Source: Vagococcus bubulae (GTDB taxonomy: Bacteria > Bacillota > Bacilli > Lactobacillales > Vagococcaceae). From it: 37,101 nucleotides of DNA. A model generated the notes under the pieces. The model did not search any database. It worked only from the letters and a program-made list of their open reading frames with translations, and was not told where the DNA came from. Where the stretch lies: positions 1-37,101 of the forward strand of contig NZ_NGJT01000019.1 of NCBI RefSeq assembly GCF_003950315.1, given 5' to 3'. This document shows, piece after piece, positions 29,921-37,101 of this stretch. Numbering within the stretch: position 1 is the first letter of the stretch; each line of letters starts with the position of its first letter. Made by a program: the position numbers and the translations under genes.

Positions 29921-30954
29921 TACCTAACCTCCAATTCATTTGTTAGCAACTCAATAGTATGCTGCCAATTTTCTTTAGACTTCTCACGTGAGTCATCTTT
30001 TATCGTAATAATCAACTGGTATGTATTATCTGATTTTAATAAGTCATACTCAAAATCAGTTGCATACAATCCTTTTTTTAGCGAAACCGTTAAAGAAAAG
30101 ACATAACTAACAATCAACCACAAATCTTTTGCATGGGTTGTTTGCACGACCAACTCTTGTTGTCCTAACTTATTATAGCTAAGTAATGAATCTTTAAAGA
30201 AAGGAAGAGTTTGGTGACAATTGACTAATCTATTTTTTTGTGGGCGTCTTCCTATCAAATAACTATGACCTTTGAAAGAATTTGATGAGGAATAACGCAA
30301 TTCATAATGCTTGTATAAACTCACTATATCAGTCATTCTATCCAATAAATAATCATTCATAAATAAGTAAGTGTGTGCCTCAGTAAAAAATATTCCCTCT
30401 TCTACTTCTTTTTTCGTTGGATTTAATTGATACCCCCAACTTTCATTCTCTAAATTTAATCGGATAAATCGTCTCGTTTTCTTTAAATAATCAGATTCAT
30501 GAACAAATACGCCTTCGTTACAAAAACAAATCGGACAAATTCCTTCCTCTTCACTGTCGTACTCATGCTCTTCACCTGATATATAACCGCTAACTTGATT
30601 TAACCAATAAAAATAATTCGTTGCTTCAACTGCCGATGTTTCAAATTTTTTAGCAAACATAGCGTTTACGACAGATGGTGGTGGTGTTAAAATATCCATC
30701 AAACTTTGTGATAAAAATTCAATATCTTTATCAGTTTGATAACAATCTGGCTTATTTTTCTTGGCAATTTTTACTAGAGAGTGACATAATTCTTCAGTTG
30801 AAAGATTAGAAATTTGATTTCTAGTATCGACTATTTCTCCACACCCAATCATTTCAGCTATCTTATTTTGAAGATAAACTCGATCTAATCGCATCCAGCC
30901 ACCAGATTCAATCGCTAAACTAACAAAATCATAAACTACTTGAGAGTCTTTCAT
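29917..30954 (-). CDS. GalT class II-derived protein lacking the catalytic motif
   Basis: 345 residues. The N-terminus VYDFVSLAIESGGWMRLDRV, then PPPSVVNAMF, ATNYFYWLNQVSGYI, CPICFCNEG, IRLNLENESWGYQLNP, TEAHTYL and VSLYKHYELRY match, in order, the conserved blocks of Firmicute galactose-1-phosphate uridylyltransferase as I recall it. Where that enzyme has the nucleotidylated HxH motif (GGSILSHDHFQGG) this protein has GHSYLIGRRPQKN, with no HxH. It is also about 150 residues shorter. It is probably a non-catalytic relative with a new role. ATG behind AAAGGGG; cotranscribed with the CPBP gene. No galK or galE nearby. Confidence 0.65.
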   Translation of the reverse strand: MKDSQVVYDFVSLAIESGGWMRLDRVYLQNKIAEMIGCGEIVDTRNQISNLSTEELCHSLVKIAKKNKPDCYQTDKDIEFLSQSLMDILTPPPSVVNAMFAKKFETSAVEATNYFYWLNQVSGYISGEEHEYDSEEEGICPICFCNEGVFVHESDYLKKTRRFIRLNLENESWGYQLNPTKKEVEEGIFFTEAHTYLFMNDYLLDRMTDIVSLYKHYELRYSSSNSFKGHSYLIGRRPQKNRLVNCHQTLPFFKDSLLSYNKLGQQELVVQTTHAKDLWLIVSYVFSLTVSLKKGLYATDFEYDLLKSDNTYQLIITIKDDSREKSKENWQHTIELLTNELEVRY

Positions 30955-31002
30955 AATGATTCCCCTTTATTAAATTGACTAATCAATATTATAAACTATT
31001 TT

Positions 31003-31050
31003 TACAAAAAAAACCTGTTTTTTAAAGAATTTACTCTTTAAAAAAAACAG
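31003..31050 (-). terminator. Terminator after nagB
   Basis: CTGTTTTTTTTAAAGA/TCTTTAAAAAACAG hairpin with a 6-nt loop, followed by GTTTTTTTTG on the minus strand. Confidence 0.85.
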
Positions 31051-31060
31051 ATTTTTCTAA

Positions 31061-31762
31061 TTATAATTTACTAGCCGCTTCTTCGTCTACGATAATAGTC
31101 ACATCAGGATGGACTTGTAAAGCACTTGCTGGAACTAATTCAGACACAGGACCTTTCACTGTTTCATAAATAGCTTGGGCTTTTTTTGGTCCATAAGCTA
31201 ATAAAATAATTTTGTCCGCCATCATAATAGACCCAATTCCCATTGAATAAGCTTTTGTCGGAACCTCTGAAATATCAGAAAAATTTCGACTATTTGCTTC
31301 AATCGTTGATTCAGTTAAATTTACTTCACTTGTTTTACCATCAAAAGAAGAACCTGGCTCATTAAATCCGATGTGCCCATTTTCTCCAATACCTAAAATT
31401 TGAATATCAATTGGATGTGCTTCTAAAATTTCGTCATAGCGTTTGCATTCTTCCTTCGCATTTTTTGCCATGCCGTTTGGTAAAAAGGTTTCTTTAAATG
31501 GTTTTTCATTAAATAAATGTTCTTTCATAAAATAATGATAGCTCTGTGGATCATCTGCTTTAAGTCCTACATATTCATCCAAGTTAACAGACGTCATATT
31601 GCTAAAATCAACATCACTTTCTACCATTTCTTTATACAATGCCTCAGGAGTACTTCCTGTTGCTAAACCTAGTGTTTTACTTCCATTAGCCATTCCATCT
31701 TTAATCATATCAAAAGCAACTGTCGCGCCTTCAAATTGGTCTTTTACTTTAATGATTTTCAT
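31061..31762 (-). CDS. nagB: Glucosamine-6-phosphate deaminase
   Basis: 233 residues, the length of the Gram-positive form, which lacks the allosteric C-terminus of E. coli NagB. Motifs: [12 protein letters not shown] (phosphate binding), [10 protein letters not shown] with the catalytic Asp, and [14 protein letters not shown] with His130 and Glu135. It converts glucosamine-6-P to fructose-6-P plus ammonia. ATG at 31762 lies eight bases after GGAGGG; the in-frame ATG at 31780 is in the operator. Single-gene unit under a NagR-type site. Confidence 0.95.
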   Translation of the reverse strand: MKIIKVKDQFEGATVAFDMIKDGMANGSKTLGLATGSTPEALYKEMVESDVDFSNMTSVNLDEYVGLKADDPQSYHYFMKEHLFNEKPFKETFLPNGMAKNAKEECKRYDEILEAHPIDIQILGIGENGHIGFNEPGSSFDGKTSEVNLTESTIEANSRNFSDISEVPTKAYSMGIGSIMMADKIILLAYGPKKAQAIYETVKGPVSELVPASALQVHPDVTIIVDEEAASKL

Positions 31763-31778
31763 AATAAATCCCTCCATC

Positions 31779-31821
31779 ATTGGTATAGTCCAATTATACT
31801 CTTATCTTTTTCTTTTTTCAA
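31779..31821 (-). promoter_or_regulatory. nagB promoter and NagR-type operator
   Basis: Minus strand: -35 TTGAAA (31816-31821), 17 bp, -10 TATAAT (31793-31798). The dyad ATTGG-TATAGT-CCAAT (31779-31794) overlaps the -10 box and start site and resembles the operators of the GntR/HutC repressor NagR, which is released by amino-sugar phosphates. Confidence 0.75.
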
Positions 31822-31852
31822 GAAAGAGTTTTCTTTTATATGATTTAACTAG

Positions 31853-32200
31853 CTATTGACTAACTAAAAATACACCACCAACAATCAATACAACGGCAAT
31901 AATTTTTTTAAGACTTAATTTTTCTTTAAATACTAAATATGAAATAAAAACAGTCCATACATATGTTAGAGATGTCATAGGATAAGCAATCGAGTAATCC
32001 AATAATGTTAACAATACGATATTAAATACTGCACTCAAAATATATGATGTTAAACCTAAATAGACCCATTTATTTGTTAAAACATTTTTTACTGATAACT
32101 CTTCGATATCCCCCATCGCTTTTTTTAATAAAATAGCGCCTAAACTTCCAGATAATGTCGTAATCAGTAAAACAATCATTCCATAAACTGTTTGTGTCAT
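31853..32200 (-). CDS. Four-helix EamA/SMR-like transporter, second of a pair
   Basis: 115 residues with four membrane helices and a short basic loop (FKEKLSLKKIIAVV), the half-size drug/metabolite transporter pattern. ATG overlaps the stop of the partner gene (ATGA), so the two are translated together. Paired small subunits of this superfamily usually form heterodimers. The membrane glutamate of classic EmrE is not obvious in helix 1 (TTLSGSLGAILLKKAM). Substrate unknown. Confidence 0.82.
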   Translation of the reverse strand: MTQTVYGMIVLLITTLSGSLGAILLKKAMGDIEELSVKNVLTNKWVYLGLTSYILSAVFNIVLLTLLDYSIAYPMTSLTYVWTVFISYLVFKEKLSLKKIIAVVLIVGGVFLVSQ

Positions 32201-32556
32201 TTTCCTTCTTCTCCTTGTGTGCCGAGAATAATCGAACCAATAATGATGACGATAATTCCGATTATTTTTTTACCAGTTACAGGTTCATTTAAAAATAGTG
32301 ACCCAAACACGATAGAAGAGGCAAATCCTAAACTCATCATAGGTTGTAAAATCGAAACATCTCCAAATCGAAAAGCCACCATCATTACCACCATACCAAG
32401 TCCTGATGCTAAGAATCCTAAAACATATAACAAAATAACATTTTTATCACCATCTGCGGCAAATTTCCAAATTAACTGACTGATACTATTTAGTAAAGCT
32501 GCGACAATAATTAATAATACCCCTATCGTTAATTGACTTTTTTTCTTATCTTTCAT
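32197..32556 (-). CDS. Four-helix EamA/SMR-like transporter, first of a pair
   Basis: 119 residues, four helices, with SLFLNEPVTGKKIIGIIVII as the family's fourth-helix entry motif. The helix-1 segment LLNSISQLIWKFAA lacks the EmrE glutamate. ATG behind AAAGGAG, 11 bp after the hydrolase gene. It probably dimerises with the next gene's product. In sequence it is closer to polyprenol-phosphate sugar flippases or EamA halves than to drug pumps; this is a tentative reading. Confidence 0.82.
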   Translation of the reverse strand: MKDKKKSQLTIGVLLIIVAALLNSISQLIWKFAADGDKNVILLYVLGFLASGLGMVVMMVAFRFGDVSILQPMMSLGFASSIVFGSLFLNEPVTGKKIIGIIVIIIGSIILGTQGEEGK

Positions 32557-32567
32557 GTTTTTCTCCT

Positions 32568-33530
32568 TTAATTACTCTTACAGTATCGATCAATAAATGA
32601 AAAGACCGTTTCAAAATAGTGTTCTTCTTCATAAATAGCTGAAGATAAGTGCGGAGCATTTTCTATTATTAAACTCTCTTTTACCCCTTTTGTTGCTTCC
32701 ATATTTTTATAAATCATCGAATGAGGGACAAATTTATCTGCATTTCCATGAATGAATAAGGTTGGCAAAGTATTTTTTTGTAATTGCGATACTGCTGACA
32801 TCTCTTTTAACGATGTGCCTAATTTCATTTTTGCTAATTGATTAAGAGTTGTTACTAATGGAAAGTTGGGTAATTTCATCAGTGATTTAACTAAATAACT
32901 AAACTCATCATAAACAGATGAATAACCACAATCAGCTATGATTCCTTTTACTTGTGTTGGTAGCTTCTCACCTGAAGCCATCATAATAGTTGATGCCCCC
33001 ATCGATCCACCAAATAAGATAATCTCACTATAATTATGTTGTTTCACTAACTCGTCAATCCATAAGCAAATATCTAACCGATCATTCCACCCCATACCGA
33101 TATCATTACCATCGCTTTTCCCATGAGCGTATAAATCAGGAACCAATACATTAAACCCTTGTGAGTAAAATTTTAACGCATAAAATGACATATCTTCTTT
33201 TCCTGTTTTTCGGTAACCGTGAACCAAAATAGCCCACTTATCTGAATCTGAATGCATAAATTTTCTAGCATAAAGTGTCCCTCTATCTGTTTTTAAATAA
33301 ACGTCCTCATAATCCCCCGCATCCCAAAATTCATACCCTAAATTTTTTTGATTTTCCTCGATAATATCATACTGTGATTTTGTTTTATTGAAATTATCAG
33401 GATTCATCATTTTATGACCTAGTTTGTCATACCATTTATTATCCTTTTTAAATGTAGCGTTTAATAAAAAATTAGATAATACCACACAAATAATGACGAG
33501 CAAAATAAGAATTAGCAACAACCACTTCAT
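32568..33530 (-). CDS. Membrane-anchored alpha/beta hydrolase
   Basis: 320 residues: an N-terminal hydrophobic anchor (residues 3-27), then an alpha/beta hydrolase fold with the oxyanion-type VHGYRKTGKE, nucleophile elbow GGSMGAST, acid loop HGNADKFVP and catalytic His in NAPHLSSAIY. It resembles B. subtilis YqkD-like esterases facing the outside. Substrate unknown. ATG behind AGGGGTG. First gene of an operon with the transporter pair, suggesting that both act on the same lipid or metabolite (inference). Confidence 0.85.
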   Translation of the reverse strand: MKWLLLILILLVIICVVLSNFLLNATFKKDNKWYDKLGHKMMNPDNFNKTKSQYDIIEENQKNLGYEFWDAGDYEDVYLKTDRGTLYARKFMHSDSDKWAILVHGYRKTGKEDMSFYALKFYSQGFNVLVPDLYAHGKSDGNDIGMGWNDRLDICLWIDELVKQHNYSEIILFGGSMGASTIMMASGEKLPTQVKGIIADCGYSSVYDEFSYLVKSLMKLPNFPLVTTLNQLAKMKLGTSLKEMSAVSQLQKNTLPTLFIHGNADKFVPHSMIYKNMEATKGVKESLIIENAPHLSSAIYEEEHYFETVFSFIDRYCKSN

Positions 33531-33616
33531 ATTATAAACACCCCTATATTAAATTTTTATCTTCTAAACAAATAGTAGCACATATTACTTGGCGTACCTA
33601 CTACAATCCCTGTCAT

Positions 33617-33730
33617 TTATTGTAAATTAAATGTAATCTGTTTTCCTTTTTTCTCCAATTTATCTTGTACTAATTTTAATGCCACATGTTGATTTAATTT
33701 TTTTGATGACCTTTGATTATTATTTTTCAT
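33617..33730 (-). CDS. Possible 37-residue basic peptide gene
   Basis: ATG at 33730 to TAA at 33617; starts MKNNNQRSSKKLNQHVALKL and continues with a short charged helix ending FNLQ. The ribosome site is weak (AAAGG 13 bases upstream). It lies in the otherwise empty 378 bp between the antiporter terminator and the hydrolase gene. Composition is protein-like, but I am not certain that it is translated. Confidence 0.35.
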   Translation of the reverse strand: MKNNNQRSSKKLNQHVALKLVQDKLEKKGKQITFNLQ

Positions 33731-33854
33731 TACCTATCAGCCTTTCTATTATTAATCACGAACAATCATCTATCAAATATATTTTAACACTTGACTACTG
33801 AACATTTATAATAAAATTATAAAATATTTACGATTAACGAATGAAAAATTTGCA

Positions 33855-33894
33855 AAAATAAAGAAACAAAATGTTTTATAAACACCTTGTTTCT
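33855..33894 (-). terminator. Terminator after the Na+/H+ antiporter gene
   Basis: AGAAACAAGGTGTT/AATGTT... arms at 33862-33875 and 33881-33894 form a 14-bp stem with G-U pairs and a 5-nt loop, followed by TTATTTTTG. Confidence 0.82.
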
Positions 33895-33908
33895 GTGATT
33901 TTTCTATT

Positions 33909-35849
33909 CTAAGCAATAAATTGTACACTACTTTCAATAGCAGATAAATTTCCACGATAAACATTTAACTCCTGACGATTCATTCTACCTTTTTCAAATG
34001 CTTGTTGAATATAATCTCGCTCTAGTTGTATCGCGTAGTCCAACCATTCATCTAAAGTATCTTCACTTATATCAGTCAATGTTTTATCTGTATTTTCATA
34101 TCGTGTCAGATAAAAGTCAATTAATTCAGGTGGAAATTCAGTCGTATCCAACTGATTAAGTTCATTTATCACATAATTTCGATTGCTTTCCTTTAATTTA
34201 TTTCTTAATTCTATTTTTTTATCAAAACTTGTTAAACGAGTTCCTAAAAACTTCAAATGTGTCCCAATAACATTACGATAAAAAGAATTTTTACTATATT
34301 CAGGTTTATGAGTCAAACGAAATAGTCGTCTATCTAATACTTCTAATCGTCTAAAAACCATTTGTAAACTAACTTCCCCAGATTCAACTAACTCTAAGGT
34401 ATCCTTTAATTGCCAAACTAAAACTAGCTCCATCAGCTCTTTATTTTTTTCACTAAATTCGTCATGATTCACTAATGACACAATTCGCTCATTATACATT
34501 TGAATCACTTTACGAATTGCTGGGGTATTTTGTTCTGTTTGTTTCTGTTTAAGCTGTTCAGTGACTCGGCGTAATATTTGAACTTCTATTTCTGTATTCG
34601 TTTCAACCGTTTCTTCTTCTTTCTTATCTGCCAACAAAGGCATCGTAAAGTTAGCCAAAACAAGAGTCACAATAATCACTCCTGCTGCAATGCTAATTAA
34701 CAGTTCTCGTTCAATAAATATTTCCCCAGTGCTTAATACTGTCGGTAGACTCAATGCACTCACGAGAGTAATCGTTCCACGAACGCCGGAGACTGTATAA
34801 AGTAATGATTTTTTAATATCTCGTTTTCCTTTAAATCCATCAAAGTTATTACAAATGAGAACACATAAAAAACGAATACCGAGTAATACCGTTGTGACAA
34901 TTAGGACATAGCCTACAATTGTCCAATTATTAATCTGATTATTTTTCCAAACATAATGAGCTAATTCTGGTAATTGTGTTCCTAATAACACAAATACTAA
35001 ACCATTTAAACTAAAACTAAAAATCGACCAGGTACTCTTTGATAAAACATTAAGCTGTGCAACTTCTGGATTAATTTTTTTATAATTCCAAGAATAAATC
35101 AATCCTGTACTAACAACAGCTAAGATACCATTTACTTCAAGTGTTTCTGCTGTTATGAAAACCATAAAAGGTAGTAGTAACTCAAATAAAATATATGATA
35201 CATTATTTTCGATACCTAAAGATTTCATCCAGCGTATAAACCATAGCCCAAGCAATCCTGATACTACACCTACCAAAACTCCTCCTAATGAAATCAACAC
35301 AAAACTCACTTCTGCATCTACCATTGAAAACACTCCTGTCAAAAGTGCGGCTGCTGCAAATTGGAAAGAAACTAGACCTGATGCATCATTTATCAGTGAT
35401 TCTCCTTCAAGTGTGTGTAACATTCTGTGTGGTATTTTTACTTTTTCTGCTAAAGCACCTACTGCAACTGCATCTGTGGGGGCAAGTGCGGCTGATAAGG
35501 CAAAACAGGCCGCCCATGGAGCTAGTGGAACAAGCAAATGAATCACATATCCTAAAATACCGACTGTAATAAATACCAATAAAATTGATAAAGTCAATAC
35601 CGCTTTTTTTTCTTTCCATAAAGCTTTTTTGTCAACCATCTGACCTTCATTAAATAATAAAGGAGCTAGGAAAACTAACATAAATAATTCTGATTCAAGC
35701 TCAAATGAATGAACAAACGATAACAAGGCTATCCCAAACCCTAATACAACCTGTATTAATGGTATGGCTATATTAGGGAGAAATCGACTAATAATATTTG
35801 AAATCAAAACCATTGTCAACATAAGTAAAATACCTTCAAATAACTGCAT
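33909..35849 (-). CDS. CPA1-family Na+/H+ antiporter
   Basis: 646 residues. The first 410 residues hold 11-12 membrane helices with LEGESLINDASGLVSFQFA, whose Asn-Asp pair is the ion-binding motif of NhaP-type exchangers, and ALAPTDAVAVGALAEK in the crossing helix. A 230-residue cytoplasmic helical tail follows, as in the bacterial TIGR00831/YjcE group. It exports sodium in exchange for protons, supporting pH and salt tolerance. ATG behind GAGGTG. Single-gene unit with its own terminator. Confidence 0.9.
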   Translation of the reverse strand: MQLFEGILLMLTMVLISNIISRFLPNIAIPLIQVVLGFGIALLSFVHSFELESELFMLVFLAPLLFNEGQMVDKKALWKEKKAVLTLSILLVFITVGILGYVIHLLVPLAPWAACFALSAALAPTDAVAVGALAEKVKIPHRMLHTLEGESLINDASGLVSFQFAAAALLTGVFSMVDAEVSFVLISLGGVLVGVVSGLLGLWFIRWMKSLGIENNVSYILFELLLPFMVFITAETLEVNGILAVVSTGLIYSWNYKKINPEVAQLNVLSKSTWSIFSFSLNGLVFVLLGTQLPELAHYVWKNNQINNWTIVGYVLIVTTVLLGIRFLCVLICNNFDGFKGKRDIKKSLLYTVSGVRGTITLVSALSLPTVLSTGEIFIERELLISIAAGVIIVTLVLANFTMPLLADKKEEETVETNTEIEVQILRRVTEQLKQKQTEQNTPAIRKVIQMYNERIVSLVNHDEFSEKNKELMELVLVWQLKDTLELVESGEVSLQMVFRRLEVLDRRLFRLTHKPEYSKNSFYRNVIGTHLKFLGTRLTSFDKKIELRNKLKESNRNYVINELNQLDTTEFPPELIDFYLTRYENTDKTLTDISEDTLDEWLDYAIQLERDYIQQAFEKGRMNRQELNVYRGNLSAIESSVQFIA

Positions 35850-35861
35850 ATAACACCTCTT

Positions 35862-36066
35862 TACTTTGATTCAATTTTTAAACATAGTTTTATAATATTT
35901 TCATGATGTCTATCTGTCAATTATTTGGCTAAAAACTATTTAATTTTAATATAAATTAAATATTATACAGTTTTTATAAAAAATTTTAAATAAATCAATT
36001 AATCATATAGCAAAAATATATACCTTTAAACAAGCTTCCAGGCCTATACTGCCAAATAATAGAAAA
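35862..36066. other. AT-rich intergenic stretch
   Basis: No gene or convincing hairpin seen. Composition is extremely AT-rich around 35935-36015. It separates the antiporter gene from decayed mobile DNA. Confidence 0.5.
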
Positions 36067-36075
36067 TGATTTTAA

Positions 36076-36306
36076 CTAATGCTTATTCCAAAAACCAATA
36101 TTTGCCCAATAAATTGCACCAGAGCACACAACACAAGGCACTACTGTCGTATATAATGTACATGTGATTAAGAAATCTTTCTCATATATTCTAGAAGCCT
36201 GTTGTACCAAAGTTGTTTCTGCGTGACCGGTACAGACATGCTCTGTTACTTCGATATTACCTTGCTCTAATATAATGTAGGGTTTTGCTCTGCAGTGATG
36301 TAACAT
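36076..36306 (-). pseudogene. Fragment of a nucleoside (guanine/tRNA-type) deaminase
   Basis: The frame encodes the core of a cytidine-deaminase-fold enzyme: GHAETTLV (zinc-binding His and catalytic Glu) and PCVVCSGAIYWANIG (zinc Cys pair). About 40 N-terminal residues and the C-terminal helix are missing; the reading becomes unrelated at both ends (MLHHCRAKP at the start, WNKH at the end). The 5' side overlaps the recombinase fragment, so the start codon shown is an accident of the junction. Probably not functional. Confidence 0.7.
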
Positions 36307-36602
36307 TCACCCTCTGCATACTTACACAATGCCCTGATACATCTTAGAAAAACATTGACATAAGACTCAGCTGCCCCTTCATTCTTTTTATAGATCATGA
36401 ACTGTTTTATATGAACTGGCTGTAACTCTCTTAAACTTGTTATTGAGTGTTCACTATCTAAATATCTAAAGAACATCAGTAAAAACTTCCTATTCTTTTT
36501 AACTGTTTTATCTGTAAGCCCTCTTGCTCTGTCTGTTATTTCCATTTCTTGTAACAGGTCAGTAAGTAAAATATCTGTATACAACAAAAAAAAACTCCCC
36601 AC
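36267..36602 (-). pseudogene. N-terminal fragment of a tyrosine recombinase
   Basis: About 100 residues match the SAM-like N-terminal domain of Xer/phage integrases: LTDKTVKKNRKFLLMFFRYL, LQPVHIKQFMIYKK and FLRCIRALCKYAEGE then NPTLY. The catalytic domain is wholly absent: the frame stops where the core domain should begin and deaminase sequence takes over. The 5' end abuts the ISL3 element at about 36611, and no normal ATG start with ribosome site remains. Confidence 0.7.
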
Positions 36603-36624
36603 CTTTTAAATGGCTCTATAATTT

Positions 36625-36665
36625 AAAGGACTGATGAATCAAAATCTGATTCATCAGTCTTTTTT
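36625..36665 (+). terminator. Perfect terminator hairpin at the IS end
   Basis: GACTGATGAATCA/TGATTCATCAGTC (36629-36641 and 36647-36659), 13 bp perfect plus A-T extension, followed by TTTTTT. It would stop transcription entering the transposase gene from outside. Confidence 0.85.
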
Positions 36666-36683
36666 AGTTTATTTTATTTAAAA

Positions 36684-36748
36684 ACATGCCGTCTATCTAG
36701 TAAAATTTAAGTACCAAACAAAAATATCAGATAGAAAGGACGACATGT
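36684..36748 (+). promoter_or_regulatory. Leader hairpin that can hide the transposase ribosome site
   Basis: ACATGxCGTC (36684-36693) pairs with GACGxCATGT (36739-36748), extended by TATCT/AGATA. The right arm contains the GGA of the AAAGGA ribosome site and ends one base before the ATG. Confidence 0.5.
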
Positions 36749-36749
36749 C

Positions 36750-37101
36750 ATGAATAATCATATCAAAAAAATGCTAAGAATAACAGATGACAATTTAAAT
36801 TTAATTAGTACAGAGGAAGCTAACATCAATGGAATGAACACTCTCATTATTAAAGGGACTTATTCCCCTATGCCTTCGGCTTGTAACAATTGCCACTCCT
36901 CTATTGTTGATAGAGAAGGAAACTCTATCATTGTGAAAAACGGGAAAAAAGAAGTGACTATTCGCCTATTGCCCTATCAAAACCTACCTACTATTTTAAA
37001 GCTCAAGAAACAACGTTTTTATTGTAGAAAATGCTGCCATCATTGGACAGCACAATGTTCAATTGTTGAAAAAAATTGCCATATTAGTAAGTTCACTACC
37101 T
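36750..37101 (+). CDS. ISL3-family transposase, N-terminal part
   Basis: Starts MNNHIKKMLRITDDNLNLIS and remains open at the window edge (117 codons). It has the N-terminal zinc ribbon of ISL3 transposases: CNNC (residues about 46-49) and CRKCCHHW (about 91-98), the latter preceded by KKQRFY. The DDE catalytic domain lies beyond the window. ATG behind AAAGGA. Confidence 0.85.
   Translation, partial: MNNHIKKMLRITDDNLNLISTEEANINGMNTLIIKGTYSPMPSACNNCHSSIVDREGNSIIVKNGKKEVTIRLLPYQNLPTILKLKKQRFYCRKCCHHWTAQCSIVEKNCHISKFTT

Larger units (their letters stand above)
36612..37101 (+). mobile_element. ISL3-family insertion sequence, left part
   Basis: Likely begins at GGCTCTATAATTTAAAGG (36612), as ISL3-type ends often start GGCTCT; the other end lies outside the window so the inverted repeat cannot be confirmed. 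It contains a terminator-like hairpin, a leader hairpin and the start of the transposase gene. Confidence 0.65.

Noticed and set aside
35155-35569. Long open frames on the plus strand opposite the antiporter
   Set aside because: They lie antisense to conserved membrane helices of the Na+/H+ antiporter and have no start signals.
1-37101. CRISPR array
   Set aside because: No regularly spaced repeats with unique spacers were seen; repeats found are pairs or short tandems with other explanations.

Overview
The window is low-GC Firmicute DNA, most likely from an enterococcus-like member of the Lactobacillales (Vagococcus or a close relative; the genus is an inference). Supporting signs are the tmRNA tag peptide AKNENNTFALAA, which is one residue away from the enterococcal tag, the fused RNase PH-RdgB gene, the tsaB-rimI-rimI-tsaD cluster, and strong AGGAGG-type ribosome sites with frequent TTG starts.

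Positions 1-760 are a chromosomal flank: the 3' end of an unknown gene, a tRNA-like sequence without canonical D and anticodon arms, and a DUF2187-like gene. Positions 841-13126 hold a 12.3-kb integrated element with the architecture of a phage-inducible chromosomal island (PICI, a phage satellite). It has a tyrosine integrase beside the attachment site, a CI-like repressor divergent from a Cro-like gene and an AlpA/excisionase-like gene, and a replication module (replisome organizer plus DnaC-type loader). A small-terminase gene heads a packaging operon, and cargo at the far end comprises a lipoprotein and a DUF6731-like plus membrane-protein pair. There are no capsid, tail, large-terminase or lysis genes. 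The element sits in the 3' end of ssrA. A 98-bp near-identical direct repeat carries both the tmRNA 3' end and its transcription terminator, so the island appears to bring its own replacement terminator.

Positions 13131-35849 are ordinary chromosome, mostly on the minus strand: ssrA; pgm followed by a CzrA-type metal sensor; a DUF218 membrane protein; a complete ECF transporter (S, T and a fused double ATPase); DUF948 and YtxH proteins; an MscS channel; a block with N-acetyldiaminopimelate deacetylase, CbpB, a YfcE-like phosphoesterase, RNase PH-RdgB and MurI; the t6A cluster tsaB/rimI/rimI/tsaD; a CPBP protease with a GalT-derived protein that seems to lack its active site; nagB with a NagR-type operator; a pair of four-helix transporters with an alpha/beta hydrolase; and a CPA1 Na+/H+ antiporter.

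Positions 36076-37101 are decayed mobile DNA: overlapping fragments of a nucleoside deaminase and a tyrosine recombinase, followed by the start of an ISL3-family insertion sequence that runs off the window.

The most unusual material is in the island: the ssrA site with terminator replacement, a promoter-terminator-tandem-repeat leader ahead of the small terminase, a visible early genetic switch, a promoter-embedded operator ahead of the replication genes, several small genes, and two unassigned cargo systems.
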